Below are positions 27,150-35,847 of a DNA stretch of 64,000 nt, piece by piece. The DNA is from CAZGAH01 sp964523295 (GTDB lineage Bacteria; Desulfobacterota; Desulfovibrionia; Desulfovibrionales; Desulfovibrionaceae): positions 1 to 64,000 of the forward strand of contig CAZGAH010000007.1 in assembly GCA_964523295.1 (NCBI GenBank). Direction: 5' to 3'. The position numbers and the translations under genes were made by a program. Under the pieces are notes generated by a model. The model had not been told where the DNA came from, ran no database searches, and saw only the letters and a list, made by a program, of their open reading frames with translations. How positions within the stretch are numbered: position 1 is the stretch's first letter; each line of letters starts with the position of its first letter.

Positions 27150-28715
27150 CTATTTGACCATGCAGCAGATACTGGCGTCGTGATGCAGTTGTTGGCAGGC
27201 GGCGAAGGTCTCGTCGAAAAGGCGCTCGTCGGCCAGCTCGATGACGCCGAAGCGGTCCAGCGTGGGCTTGAAATAGAAATAGTGTTCCGGCACGCAGCAG
27301 AGCTGGCCGGTCAGGGCGCCGAGCTTATTTCCGACGTCCGCGCTGTCGCGCACGGCGCCCGTCGCGTTCACCCAGGCCAGGCCGCAGACGTTTATCAGCA
27401 TGATGCCGAACAGGACGTAGCGAATCCAGGACGGAACCCGGCGGCCCATCTGAAGAAAAAACGGCAGCAGCCAGAAAAACGGCACGTAACGCGCCCACCA
27501 GGATTCCGGATTGACCAGGGTCAGACCGAGCAGCAGGGCGATGGTCCACCAGCTCAACCCCGCCGGATAGCGTATGGCAACAAGCAACGCCACGAGCAGG
27601 ATACCGCTGAACAGAGGCCCGAAACCGCCGATGCGAAGATCCGGGCTCTCGTACGCGGCCCACTCCTCCGCGGTCACGAAAAAAGGCGGCTTCAGTTCAA
27701 CGGCCCGCTTGAAGTTGTAATGGCCGGAGCGTGCCGCCAGCCCCAGGGCGAGCTTCCGGAATCTGTCCATGTTTGTGAATCCCTTGGGGGAGTGGTAGGA
27801 GAGAATATCCTCCTTTTCCGGACCGGCCAGCGGATGGAAGATATGCTTGCCCTGCAGCAGGTTCGTGACATAGGGGCTGTAGCCGACGACAAGCATCCCG
27901 CACAGCGCCGGAACGGCCAGGGCGAGCGCAAAGCGCCGGGCTGCCCGGAACGAGCGACGCCTCCACAGCCAAAGCCACAGAAAGCCCAGGACGATAAGGC
28001 TGTAGACCAGGCCCGTGAACTTGAGATTCGTCAGGCTGATCAGGGCCATGAGCAACAGCGCGTGCTCCGCGGACCCTGGCCCGTCCGCGTCATCCGCCCC
28101 TGCGGTGAACTGCCGCCAGGCATAGAATACGCAGATCGCGCTCAGACTGGCCAGCGCGCCGTCGACATAGAACGTGAACAGCTGACACAACGCGACGGGG
28201 TTGAGGCAGGCCAGCGCCGCCAGCAGGCGCACGGGCAGACTCTGCCGGCGAAAGACGTGCTGCCCGTAGCACAGCGCGGCGAACAGCAGCACGAACTGAT
28301 AGACCTTGGCAAACTGAATGTCGTGCAGGGCGTGGTACACCGTTGCCCCGAAATACCAGGTGGCCTTGGGATAGTGCTCGTTGTAGATCCGCGTAAACCG
28401 CTCGTAGACCGGGTTGAGCCCGTGCCTCAGGTCGTCAATGGCCGGCTGGTGGTAGCCCAGCCCGTCCCAGGACAGATCGAGCACCGCGTTGGATATCCCC
28501 AGAGCCGCGGCCGTTGCGGCCAGAACGATGAGCACCGCAGGCCCGTTCCGCCGCACCGCACCGAGATACCCCAGCGCCAGCAGCAGCCCCAGCCCGGCCG
28601 CGTACCCGCCAACAGGCACGCGCACGAAGAACAGACAGGCGGAAAGGAACATGGGCGCAAAAAACAGGACCATGAAGGCCAGGGCGAGATCGAGAAGGTC
28701 AAGGCGCTTTACCAT
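27150..28715 (-). CDS. Polytopic membrane protein, possible GT-C-like glycosyltransferase
   Basis: About 521 residues with roughly ten or more hydrophobic segments. SWDGLGYHQPAIDDLRHGLN in an early extracytoplasmic loop resembles the acidic catalytic loop of GT-C enzymes, and NEHYPKATWYFGATVYHAL follows. The C-terminal part (after TLVNPESWWARYVPFFWLLP) is soluble. I do not recognise the exact family. The ATG at 28715 (MVKRLDLLDLALAF) is preferred, although a GTG at 28784 is in frame. Confidence 0.6.
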   Translation of the reverse strand: MVKRLDLLDLALAFMVLFFAPMFLSACLFFVRVPVGGYAAGLGLLLALGYLGAVRRNGPAVLIVLAATAAALGISNAVLDLSWDGLGYHQPAIDDLRHGLNPVYERFTRIYNEHYPKATWYFGATVYHALHDIQFAKVYQFVLLFAALCYGQHVFRRQSLPVRLLAALACLNPVALCQLFTFYVDGALASLSAICVFYAWRQFTAGADDADGPGSAEHALLLMALISLTNLKFTGLVYSLIVLGFLWLWLWRRRSFRAARRFALALAVPALCGMLVVGYSPYVTNLLQGKHIFHPLAGPEKEDILSYHSPKGFTNMDRFRKLALGLAARSGHYNFKRAVELKPPFFVTAEEWAAYESPDLRIGGFGPLFSGILLVALLVAIRYPAGLSWWTIALLLGLTLVNPESWWARYVPFFWLLPFFLQMGRRVPSWIRYVLFGIMLINVCGLAWVNATGAVRDSADVGNKLGALTGQLCCVPEHYFYFKPTLDRFGVIELADERLFDETFAACQQLHHDASICCMVK

Positions 28716-28784
28716 GGTTGCCCGGAAAATATTCGCGAGAAGCCTGTCTGCTTGCCGGTTGAGGGAGGAAATTAACGGTGCCAC

Positions 28785-29526
28785 AGACAGACAACTTAGC
28801 CAGGGGAGACCCGTTTGTCCATGAAAACCGGAAGTTCGAGCACCAGAAGAGTATGAATCACCGCCGAATCATGTCCAGGCAAGCCTTGAGGAGCTGCTTC
28901 TCCGCCTCTTCGAGATACGCACCTGCGCCGCGTAACGGCTCACAAAAACATACAACGACATATCCTTGGCGGTTACATCGTGCGCAATGAGTCCCTCGCG
29001 TTACGACAAAGTTGCGGCTTTATCCTCTTTCACATGATGCTACAATAACAATTGTTAAAGCAAGTTGTATTTGTAAAAATTAAAATTTGCCATTGTAGCA
29101 GGCCCGTTGAAAGGTTGTCATAGTTTCTCTAAGTCGCCATGAACGGATAACACCCTGATTCATAAAACGGCCTTATCCTGATCTTTCTGCAGGGTAAAAG
29201 AATTCCCAATTGACAGGGCGAAGAATTTTATTTCCTGGCAGGAGTAACTATGATGAGCAAGGCAAAACCCTTGCAATAGGGAAGGGGTTGGAAACACGCT
29301 AAGACGGGACAACAGACGAGGATCGACAGACGCTGCCGGTCCTCCACTCTGGGACTGCACCGTCGTGGCTCTCGGGTTGCTCCCCAGCAGAGCCCTATCC
29401 TCCGGACGGTACCTAACGGATCGATGGAGCCCGAACAATCTGAAGAGCAGAGGCAGCGCATCGGTCAAGTCATGTGCTACCTGGATCGGTCAGATACACG
29501 TGCTATGGACACTTGCTATTTTTTGC
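28785..29526. other. Intergenic region before the tRNA pair
   Basis: No supported protein gene. It includes an AT-rich stretch near 29030-29100 and, at 29331-29458, nested inverted repeats listed as a possible structured RNA. Confidence 0.5.
29331..29458. ncRNA. Candidate structured RNA, nested hairpin
   Basis: Three inverted repeats are nested in order: CGCTGCC (29331) with GGCAGCG (29452), ACCGTC (29359) with GACGGT (29405), and GGCTCT (29367) with AGAGCC (29389). Large internal loops separate them. A long interrupted rod with a central bubble resembles 6S RNA in shape, but no family consensus is recognised and the strand is not known. No ribosome binding site or conserved peptide competes for the region. 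Confidence 0.3.
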
Positions 29527-29555
29527 TTGACAAGAGGACTCACGGCAACTAAAGT
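29527..29555 (+). promoter_or_regulatory. Promoter of the tRNA-Gln/tRNA-Glu unit
   Basis: TTGACA at 29527-29532 and TAAAGT at 29550-29555 are separated by 17 bases, placing a start about 7 bases later, just before tRNA-Gln at 29569. Confidence 0.7.
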
Positions 29556-29568
29556 CTCATCTCCCGGG

Positions 29569-29642
29569 TGGGGGATCGTCTAATGGCAGGACGACGGGTT
29601 CTGGCCCCGTTAATCAAGGTTCGAGTCCTTGTCCCCCAGCCA
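29569..29642 (+). tRNA. tRNA-Gln (anticodon CTG)
   Basis: Acceptor TGGGGGA pairs with TCCCCCA, followed by G and an encoded CCA. The anticodon loop TTCTGGC gives CTG between ACGGG and CCCGT arms, and GGTTCGAGTCC forms the T arm. It lies 11 bases upstream of tRNA-Glu. Confidence 0.93.
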
Positions 29643-29653
29643 CATATCATTGC

Positions 29654-29731
29654 GTCCCCATCGTCTAGCCTGGTCCAGGACACCGGCCTTTCACGCCGGC
29701 AGCAGGGGTTCAAATCCCCTTGGGGACGCCA
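29654..29731 (+). tRNA. tRNA-Glu (anticodon TTC), integration site
   Basis: Acceptor GTCCCCA pairs with TGGGGAC, followed by G and CCA. The anticodon arm is CCGGC-CTTTCAC-GCCGG with TTC. Its 3' half is copied imperfectly at 33654-33698, showing that this gene was the attachment site of the element to its right. Confidence 0.93.
29687..29731 (+). repeat. Attachment repeat attL within tRNA-Glu
   Basis: The last 45 bases of tRNA-Glu, from the anticodon loop to CCA. They match 33654-33698 with three mismatches (the T-arm bases). The integrase remnant begins 85 bases away, as expected for a tRNA-targeting tyrosine recombinase. Confidence 0.8.
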
Positions 29732-29778
29732 AACGATTCTAAGAGGTTATAGTAAGATACGCCTTGCCTGGTCAGGGT

Positions 29779-29800
29779 GGGTACAAACCCTGGTTACAAA
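29779..29800. repeat. Possible integrase arm site, left
   Basis: GGGTACAAA and, 4 bases later, GGTTACAAA. A similar pair (GGGTACAAA-TCG-GGTTACAA) lies at 33559-33578 near the other attachment repeat, which suggests integrase arm-type binding sites. Confidence 0.5.
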
Positions 29801-29815
29801 ATGCCCTCTGCGTCT

Positions 29816-30896
29816 CTATGCCGGGGGCATTGTCTTTATGAGGGGCAGGACTTTGCCTGGCCCTCGGTTTTCGAACACGTTCAGTGCCTGCTCGGCTTCA
29901 GGGGTGAAGCCGAGGCTTTTGAGGTAGCGCGCCGTGGTGGTCGCGTTCTCGTGTCTGAGGATTTGCTGGATCACGGCCACGGGGTGACCCGCCTTGTAAA
30001 GAATGACCGCAGAGAGATGCCGGATGGCATGCATGCCAAAGAGCTTCACATCGGCCAGAGCGCAAAGTCCCTTCATCCAATGCTGCCGATACTTGTACGC
30101 TTCGCCCGTGGTTTCCGAGGTGAACACGTTATTCGACCGACCCTGTCTGTTCTCCCATTGCCACAGGAGCGCCTGGCGCAACTCGTTGGTCATGGGCGGG
30201 TAGTTTTCCTTCCAGAATCCTCCGCGTGTCTTACGTGTCCGCAGTTTGATCTTGCCCGTTGCAAAATCCACGTCGTCCCACGGTCCCACGTGAGGCGGAA
30301 GAGTTCGCCGCGTCGTGCCGCCAGATGCAGGAAGGCGATCAAGAGCACGCGGTCCTGGCCTTGGCTTTTTTCGTAGACCGCCCAGAAGTCCTCTTCCTGG
30401 GGGACGTAACGTGCGTGCCGCTCCTCGGGGTATTTCTCCACCGACCGGAAAGGATTCGCCCGACCGATGGGGAAGCCGCTTTCGCCCAGGTACTTCGCTC
30501 CCCAGTTCCAGGCCTTACCCAGGTTTTTCCGGTCTGTATTCAAAGCATTGCCACTCCGCTTCGTGCGCTGCTTGGAGAAGTACTGGAGGCCTGCCCGATT
30601 TCGTAGCCGTCCACCAGGGTGTTCGGATCGTGAAATCGGAAAAAACGCCGGAATACGAGCCGTTTCTCCTGGTAGGTCTTCTCGGCCCAGCGGCCTTTGC
30701 CGTCGTCCATGTACCGCGTGGCCCATTCCAGCAGGCTAAGCAAGAAGATCGTGGGGGTCGGCTTCGCCTCGGGCGTGGGCTGGGTTGCCTGTTCCTGCAG
30801 ATTCGCCCTTGCCTGCTCCTCCCACAGAATCGCCTCGCGCTGGCTGCGCTTGCTGGCGTCCTTGAACCACTGACGCCGGCCGGTGCGACACAGCAA
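29816..30896 (-). pseudogene. Frameshifted tyrosine-recombinase integrase
   Basis: Three consecutive frames together encode one integrase. The N-terminal part (30896 to about 30590) holds LLEWATRYMDDGKGRWAEKT. The middle part holds NTDRKNLGKAWNWGAKYLGE and the first catalytic Arg in AARRGELFRLTWD. The C-terminal part (from about 30289) holds DDVDFATGKIKLRTRKTRGG, HAIRH, LRHEN and the nucleophile in [10 protein letters not shown]. Frameshifts near 30595 and 30285 inactivate it unless they are sequence errors. The start may have been lost next to the IS3 fragment. Confidence 0.85.
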
Positions 30897-30905
30897 CCTT
30901 TCTGA

Positions 30906-31025
30906 TTAAGCCGCTTGGCGCATTCCCTCATAATAAACCTCATCCTGCGTTAAGTACTCCAAAGCTTGATGAAAACGACGGCTGTTATAAAAAGAAAAAT
31001 ATTTAGCTATTCCACGTCGTAGTTC
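30906..31025 (-). pseudogene. C-terminal fragment of an IS3-family transposase
   Basis: The final codons read RRGIAKYFSFYNSRRFHQAL then EYLTQDEVYYEG, the end of an IS3-type integrase-fold transposase (usual pattern FYNxxRxHxxL). Only about 40 residues match. Its left edge lies near 31025, where the antitoxin gene sequence begins abruptly, so this insertion probably removed the antitoxin 5' end. Confidence 0.75.
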
Positions 31026-31032
31026 CGTTCCA

Positions 31033-31280
31033 CGCTCGCCCGCTATCGCAAGGGCGCACCCCTGGCCGACAGCCGCGACCTCCTGGAACGCGCCGGCCAT
31101 CTGCTGGCCATCTATGCCAGCCTGCGTCTCCTCTTCCCGCACAACCGGGACCTGGCCTATGCATGGATGGGCGCCACGAACCGGCGTCTGGAGACCAGGC
31201 CCGTGGATATCGTCCGCGAACGCGGCTTCGAGGGGTTACTGGCCGTGCGACGCTATCTGGACATTGAGCGCGGGCGATAG
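31033..31280 (+). pseudogene. 5'-truncated Xre/MbcA/ParS-type antitoxin
   Basis: The frame reads RDLLERAGHLLAIYASLRLL, then AYAWMGATNRRLETRPVDIV and GLLAVRRYLDIERGR-stop. This is the C-terminal antitoxin domain (DUF2384) that caps RES toxins. The N-terminal helix-turn-helix half is missing at the IS3 fragment. It ends 3 bases before the RES gene, the normal order for this toxin-antitoxin pair. Confidence 0.7.
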
Positions 31281-31283
31281 GCG

Positions 31284-32236
31284 ATGGAGCCCGCCTTTGC
31301 AGAGCTCTGCGCGAACACGACNNNNNNNNNNTTGTTCGACGGGGACCTGCTGCTCAACATCGCCTCCATTCGCGTCTCGCAGGACCTCTTCGACGACCTG
31401 GCCGACGACGGGTTCGACCGCTCCGTGGCTATCGCTGCCGCGGCCGCGGGCAAGGTCCCGACCGCGGCACCCGCGATAACGCGGCCCTTCGATTACGGCA
31501 CGGTCATCTCCTACAGCTTCGACACAGCGCCATGGCAGGCCACGCGTTCTGGTATGGCAGCCTCGATCTGGAGACCACGGTGTACGAGACCGTGTGCCAT
31601 TGGCGCCGCTTCCTCCTGGACTCGTTCCCCAACCATGACCAGGAAATCGTGGGCGAGCGACCCGTATTCCGCGTGGCCTGCAACGCCTTGCTCATCGACC
31701 TGCGCGACAAGGACGCGTCCCCTCCGGAGTTGCGCTCGCGCACGAGCTATGCCTTGTGCCAACGCCTGGGCTCCTGGCTCGTGGGCCAGGGGCAGAATGG
31801 CGTGCTGGTGCATTCGGCGCGCTGCGAGGGGGTAAACGGTGCGATCTTCCGGCCCGAACGACTCTCGAACGTTCGCGACCTTTGTTATCTGACCTACCGG
31901 AGCATCCCGGCCGAGGATGCGGTGACAGTGGAGCGTAAGCCCGGTCAGACCTGGCTGCACATCCGGCCGAGTGCGTTGGCGTGTCAGCCCCCCCCAGCCG
32001 GTGCCCCGCCTCAAGATTCCCTCGCCGATCCGGCGAAGTGCGTCATCCATCGGTTTTCCAGGGGCTGTCAGGCAGACAAGACAGACTTCGAGTTTCCGAA
32101 GTCTGCCCTCCCGAGCCTGCGCGGAGCGCGTCTTGGCAGACTTGTCAGCCAAGGCAGACATGTTTTGGAGAAAAGAATTCGCGGCGCGGTCGTTCAGGCC
32201 GGCAGTTCCATGCCCCGGTTCAGGATGTCCACGTAG
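31284..32236 (+). pseudogene. RES-domain toxin, disrupted
   Basis: RES toxins degrade NAD+ in known members of the family. Here the 5' part (PFDYGTVISYSFDTAPWQAT) is in one frame and the rest (WYGSLDLETTVYETVCHWRR to LTYRSIPAEDAVTVERKPG) is in another. The switch is near 31545, where about 20 bases of the usual RFSDGSFGV region appear deleted. A 10-N gap lies at 31322-31331. The normal stop after the RES domain (about 31980) is also lost and the frame runs on to 32236. Likely non-functional. Confidence 0.75.
31322..31331. other. Assembly gap, 10 N, in RES toxin gene
   Basis: Ten N bases near codon 13 of the RES-toxin gene. Confidence 0.98.
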
Positions 32237-33360
32237 CGCACGTAGCTGAAGATTCGGTTGCGCCGCTGGCGGGTCAGTTCCTGGACGATGTCGAGACGTT
32301 CCAGGTGGGCCAGGGATTTATTCACCGTGGCTGGGCTGAGGCCGGTGATCCGCGTCAGCCCTCTTGCCGTGGCGAGGGGGCGCTCCAGCAGGGCGCGGTG
32401 GATGCGCAGTGTAGACGACGCGGCCCGTCCGAGGCGCAGAATGGCCCTTCGATCCTGTTCAGCGAGCGCCACGATCTGCATTGCAGCCTCTTCGGCCTGC
32501 GTTGCCGTATATGTGACAGCCTCGGCAAAGAAACTCAGCCAGGACTCCCAATCTCCCTGTAGCCGTACGTGGTTGAGGAGATTGTAGTAGGCATGTCGAT
32601 GAGCCTTGAAATACAAACTCAGGTAGAGCAATGGCTCCTGCAAGACGCTGTGCGTGCAGAGCAGCAATGTGATCAGGAGCCGTCCCAGCCGGCCATTGCC
32701 ATCCAGGAAGGGGTGAATGGTTTCGAACTGCACGTGGGCCAGGGCGGCCTTGAGCAGCGGCTGCGTGGGCTCGGGCTGGTCGTGGAGAAACAGTTCCAGC
32801 CTCCGCATGCATTCGGGGACCAATTCGGCCGGAGGCGGCACAAAGGCAGCGTTGCCTGGCCGCGTCCCGCCGATCCAGTTCTGGCTGCGCCGGAACTCGC
32901 CCGGGGCCTGGCGGCTCCCCCGTCCCTTGGCCAGCAGCACGGCGTGGATCTCCTTAATCAGCCGCAGGGAGAGCGGAAACCCTTCGGCCAACCGCGCCAG
33001 GCCATGCTCCAGCGCGGCAACGTAACTGCTGACCTCCAGCACGTCATCGAGCGGCACCCCCGGCGTCTCGGCCATCTCAAAGAGCAGGAGGTCGGAAAGG
33101 GATGATTTCGTACCCTCGATCATGGACGAAAGCACAGCCTCCTTACGTACGTACATATACAGAAAAAGGGACGTATCCGGCAGCAACCTTGCCACGCCAT
33201 CCAAACGCCCGAGGGCATGCATGGCGTTATCAAACTGCCCTCGCAGGCTGGCTGTCCAGTCGACAGGCGGCTCAGGCGGAAGCGGCGCAGGCACAAAAGC
33301 CCGGGCGACCTCGCCCACGGTCGAGATGGTAACGTAGTGGCCCTGAAGATGACGAAGCAT
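32194..33360 (-). CDS. Fic-domain AMPylase-type protein with inhibitory helix
   Basis: A 388-residue Fic protein, complete. The class II inhibitory motif SSMIEGT (S-x-x-x-E-G) lies at about residue 78-84. The active loop HPFLDGNGRLGR (about 214-225) contains every catalytic residue of the Fic consensus. The C-terminal region (LLERPLATARGLTRITGLSP) looks like a winged helix. Known Fic enzymes transfer AMP or related groups to proteins; the target here is unknown. It overlaps the RES-gene tail and is the only intact-looking cargo gene in the tRNA-Glu element. Confidence 0.9.
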   Translation of the reverse strand: MLRHLQGHYVTISTVGEVARAFVPAPLPPEPPVDWTASLRGQFDNAMHALGRLDGVARLLPDTSLFLYMYVRKEAVLSSMIEGTKSSLSDLLLFEMAETPGVPLDDVLEVSSYVAALEHGLARLAEGFPLSLRLIKEIHAVLLAKGRGSRQAPGEFRRSQNWIGGTRPGNAAFVPPPAELVPECMRRLELFLHDQPEPTQPLLKAALAHVQFETIHPFLDGNGRLGRLLITLLLCTHSVLQEPLLYLSLYFKAHRHAYYNLLNHVRLQGDWESWLSFFAEAVTYTATQAEEAAMQIVALAEQDRRAILRLGRAASSTLRIHRALLERPLATARGLTRITGLSPATVNKSLAHLERLDIVQELTRQRRNRIFSYVRYVDILNRGMELPA

Positions 33361-33558
33361 AGCGGTATGGAACCTAAAATAAGAACAGCGGTTATTTCAG
33401 CCTGACGGATGAAGCTAAAATAACCATAGACCAAAATAAAGGCAAGTTGAACATGCCCGACAGATGAATAAGCCGACGTCCCCGCTCGTTGCCAGGGGGA
33501 TGAGCGAGCATCAAAAAGCGTGCCATGTCTACCGAGAAAGCCGCCAGCGCGGAGGCGT

Positions 33559-33578
33559 GGGTACAAATCGGGTTACAA
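33559..33578. repeat. Possible integrase arm site, right
   Basis: GGGTACAAA-TCG-GGTTACAA, similar to the pair at 29779-29800. Confidence 0.5.
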
Positions 33579-33653
33579 CCCCGGGTGTATTCTCAGGCCT
33601 TTTCATGCATCCAAAGCCCCTGTAATTTTAGGATGATGTGGAAGTCTTGTCCC

Positions 33654-33698
33654 CCTTTCACGCCGGCAGCAGTGGTGCAAGTCCCCTTGGGGACGCCA
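33654..33698 (+). repeat. Attachment repeat attR, copy of tRNA-Glu 3' end
   Basis: CCTTTCACGCCGGCAGCAG and TCCCCTTGGGGACGCCA are kept from tRNA-Glu with three changes in the T arm. It is not a whole tRNA (the 5' half is absent). The changes indicate an old integration. Confidence 0.8.
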
Positions 33699-33987
33699 CC
33701 GACAATCAAGGGCTTAGAGAAGATCTAAGTCCTTTTTTTCGGTAATTTGTATTCCCGCATTATCTAGCATATTCTGACCATTTTAGTAAAATGCAGCTAA
33801 AATCTTTGGACACGATGACGAACAGACTTGCAACCGAAGGATGCTCAGGGTAGATTAACGGGATCAACGCGCTTATGCGCTATGCGAAGGCACCGAACAT
33901 GAACAATACAAACAAGCGCGACTGACGCACGAACGCAACACATATTCCGGGGCTTTGTACGAGGCTCTGGACAAAAAGGTGGTCATC

Positions 33988-34977
33988 ATGCAGCACCAAT
34001 CGGACGTACGACACAGTAAATCGGACGCTTCCAGTGCTCGACCCAAAGGGCTTTCCTACGGGCGCGTCGCCATATTGATCGGCTTTTTTGCCTTGGGTAT
34101 CGGCCTGGGAATGCTTCTCTCGCCGCGGAAAACAACCCCTCCGGTATCCACGGAAGCGTTATTGGACGATTTCAAGATCGCCATCCAGAACGACCCCAAG
34201 CTCGTGCTCGACTTTTTGCACCAACACGCCGAGCAGGTCTTCGAAATTGTCCTCGCCGGGCAGGAGGTGAAACGCGCCAAGGCTGTCGAGGCCCAGCAGC
34301 ACCAGCAGCTTCTCGATCCGCTCAAACCGTCGATCGATGAAGCCCGACCCATGCTCGGCGCAGCTGACGCCCCGGTGACCATTGTAGAATATTCCGATTT
34401 TCTCTGCCCGTTCTGCTCTAAGGCTGCGGCCACGCTCAACGCGATCATGAAGCAGTACGAGGGGAAAGTGCGCCTTTTCTTCAAGCACATGCCCCTGAGT
34501 TCGCATAAGAACGCCAAACTCGCGGCACACTATTTCGAGGCTGCTGCGCTTCAGAATCCGAAATTGGCCTGGGCCCTGTACGACGCCATGTTTTTCGGTC
34601 AGAAGCAGCTGGCAGACCTCGGCGAACCCTGGCTGTTGGAAACAGCGCGTGCGCTTGGACTGGACCCCCAGCGCCTGGAGGCCGACGCCGCCAGCCCGGC
34701 GGTTATCGAGCGCGTGGAACAGGACAGACGCGAGGCCGACACCTTGGGAATTCCCGGAACACCCTCGTTTCTCGTCAACGGAGTGCTCATTTCCGGCGCA
34801 GTCCCCCCTGAGGACTGGCATCGTACCCTGAGCATGGTCTTCCAGCACTTGGAAAAGACCGCAGCGCAGAGGACAACCGAGGCTCAGGCAACAACGACGA
34901 CGCCAGTTCCTGCCGTCGCCCCGGCGAAAACCGATGACCAGGCCCAGCCACCGGCCCGGAAATCAGGCACCGAATAA
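33988..34977 (+). CDS. DsbA/BdbD-like thiol-disulfide oxidoreductase, membrane-anchored
   Basis: About 329 residues. One N-terminal helix (AILIGFFALGIGLGMLL) anchors it with the catalytic domain in the periplasm. The thioredoxin-like domain has the active site SDFLCPFCSKAA (CPFC) and the cis-Pro loop GIPGTPSFLVNG. It ends in a Pro/Ala/Thr-rich tail (TTTTPVPAVAPAKTDDQAQP). It probably forms or rearranges disulfides in exported proteins. Start at 33988 with GGTGG upstream; an in-frame TTG at 33955 is less likely. Confidence 0.87.
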   Translation: MQHQSDVRHSKSDASSARPKGLSYGRVAILIGFFALGIGLGMLLSPRKTTPPVSTEALLDDFKIAIQNDPKLVLDFLHQHAEQVFEIVLAGQEVKRAKAVEAQQHQQLLDPLKPSIDEARPMLGAADAPVTIVEYSDFLCPFCSKAAATLNAIMKQYEGKVRLFFKHMPLSSHKNAKLAAHYFEAAALQNPKLAWALYDAMFFGQKQLADLGEPWLLETARALGLDPQRLEADAASPAVIERVEQDRREADTLGIPGTPSFLVNGVLISGAVPPEDWHRTLSMVFQHLEKTAAQRTTEAQATTTTPVPAVAPAKTDDQAQPPARKSGTE

Positions 34978-35031
34978 GCTTCATGAGTTTAAGCAACCCG
35001 GTTACGATAGCTTGACTTGAGCAACCGACAG

Positions 35032-35060
35032 ACCCTGCGCCTGGTTTGCAGGCGCAGGGT
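35032..35060 (+). terminator. Terminator after the DsbA-like gene
   Basis: ACCCTGCGCCTG and CAGGCGCAGGGT form a 12-base perfect stem with a 5-base loop (GTTTG), about 55 bases past the stop. Confidence 0.75.
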
Positions 35061-35117
35061 TTCAAGCTGTCGTACAACAGACGCAGACGCCGGCATCACG
35101 CTGTCTTTCACATCTGC

Positions 35118-35516
35118 TCAGACAATTTTTCTGGTTGCCTGACCCGCCACGGCCTGCTTTCGTTCCAGCGCCCGCTTCGAACTTTCCAGAAGCACTGCCG
35201 TTCCGTAGCAGGAAAAAAACTTGCTGCCGTCCGGATGAAAGGCAATATTTTCCTGATAGCCGATGATTGCCTGCGCTCCCTTGTTGATGGCGCGCGAAGC
35301 CATGCCGAAAAACGCGTCCTCGGAATCATACCCACGGCAGGCGACCAGCCCGAGCACTTTTTCGATTTGACGCCCTTCGATGGCCTCGGTAGTCACGACC
35401 GGAAACCTTCCGGAATGAAAAATGTCTTTGACTTTTTGCATATCCTCGACCTCGGCCGAAGATTTTTTCTTGGACTTTTTCTCGCCCCCGCCTATTCCGT
35501 TCAGAAGAAACAACAT
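35118..35516 (-). CDS. YbjQ/heavy-metal-binding-domain-like protein
   Basis: A 132-residue protein. The core matches the YbjQ family (PF01906 type): VVTTEAIEGRQIEKVLGLVA, then ASRAINKGAQAIIGYQ and GTAVLLE. A Lys/Glu-rich N-terminus (KKSKKKSSAEVED) precedes it. The family's biochemical role is poorly known. It lies alone between dsbA-like and DUF255 genes, and no Shine-Dalgarno better than CGCCATG context decides the start. Confidence 0.7.
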   Translation of the reverse strand: MLFLLNGIGGGEKKSKKKSSAEVEDMQKVKDIFHSGRFPVVTTEAIEGRQIEKVLGLVACRGYDSEDAFFGMASRAINKGAQAIIGYQENIAFHPDGSKFFSCYGTAVLLESSKRALERKQAVAGQATRKIV

Positions 35517-35533
35517 GGCGATCCCTCTCCTTG

Positions 35534-35847
35534 CTAGCGTTTACGATCACAGCATACTATGCAGGAAGCTTGCCAGCCAACGATTCAGGCGCTTTCTCTG
35601 CTTCGTCCTGCTCTTCGTACGGCCCTGCGCTGCCGGTCTGCCAGACCGTTGACAGCGCCAGCGAGCGGGATGCACGGAAAAGGTGGCAGGCAACAACCCG
35701 ACGCCCCGATCGCCCTTCCACTGCGCAGGGGGGCGGTCATCAAACGAGCATCGGATACAATTTGCTGAGGTTGAGGCGTGCTGCCTCGCGGACGTCGCCG
35801 CTCAGACCGAGAGCCTGTGCGTGACGCGGAAATGATTCACGCTGCCG
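35534..35847. other. Intergenic region, nothing recognised
   Basis: About 310 bases of normal GC with open frames on both strands but no conserved sequence or ribosome binding site. Confidence 0.5.

Larger units (their letters stand above)
33361..33987. other. Intergenic region with the right end of the tRNA-Glu element
   Basis: No gene is supported. It holds the arm-site-like pair at 33559-33578 and the second attachment repeat at 33654-33698. An AT-rich segment at 33725-33830 probably holds the dsbA-like promoter. Confidence 0.5.

Noticed and set aside
27138..28775. 545-codon plus-strand frame opposite the membrane protein
   Set aside because: It is Gln/Arg-rich with no conserved motif, whereas the minus frame has regular membrane helices.
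29160..29468. 102-codon minus-strand frame upstream of the tRNAs
   Set aside because: No ribosome binding site, no recognised motif, and it overlaps the nested hairpins listed as a possible RNA.
33654..33698. Second tRNA-Glu gene
   Set aside because: Only the 3' 45 bases are present, with T-arm changes; the acceptor and D-arm 5' half are absent, so it is an attachment repeat.
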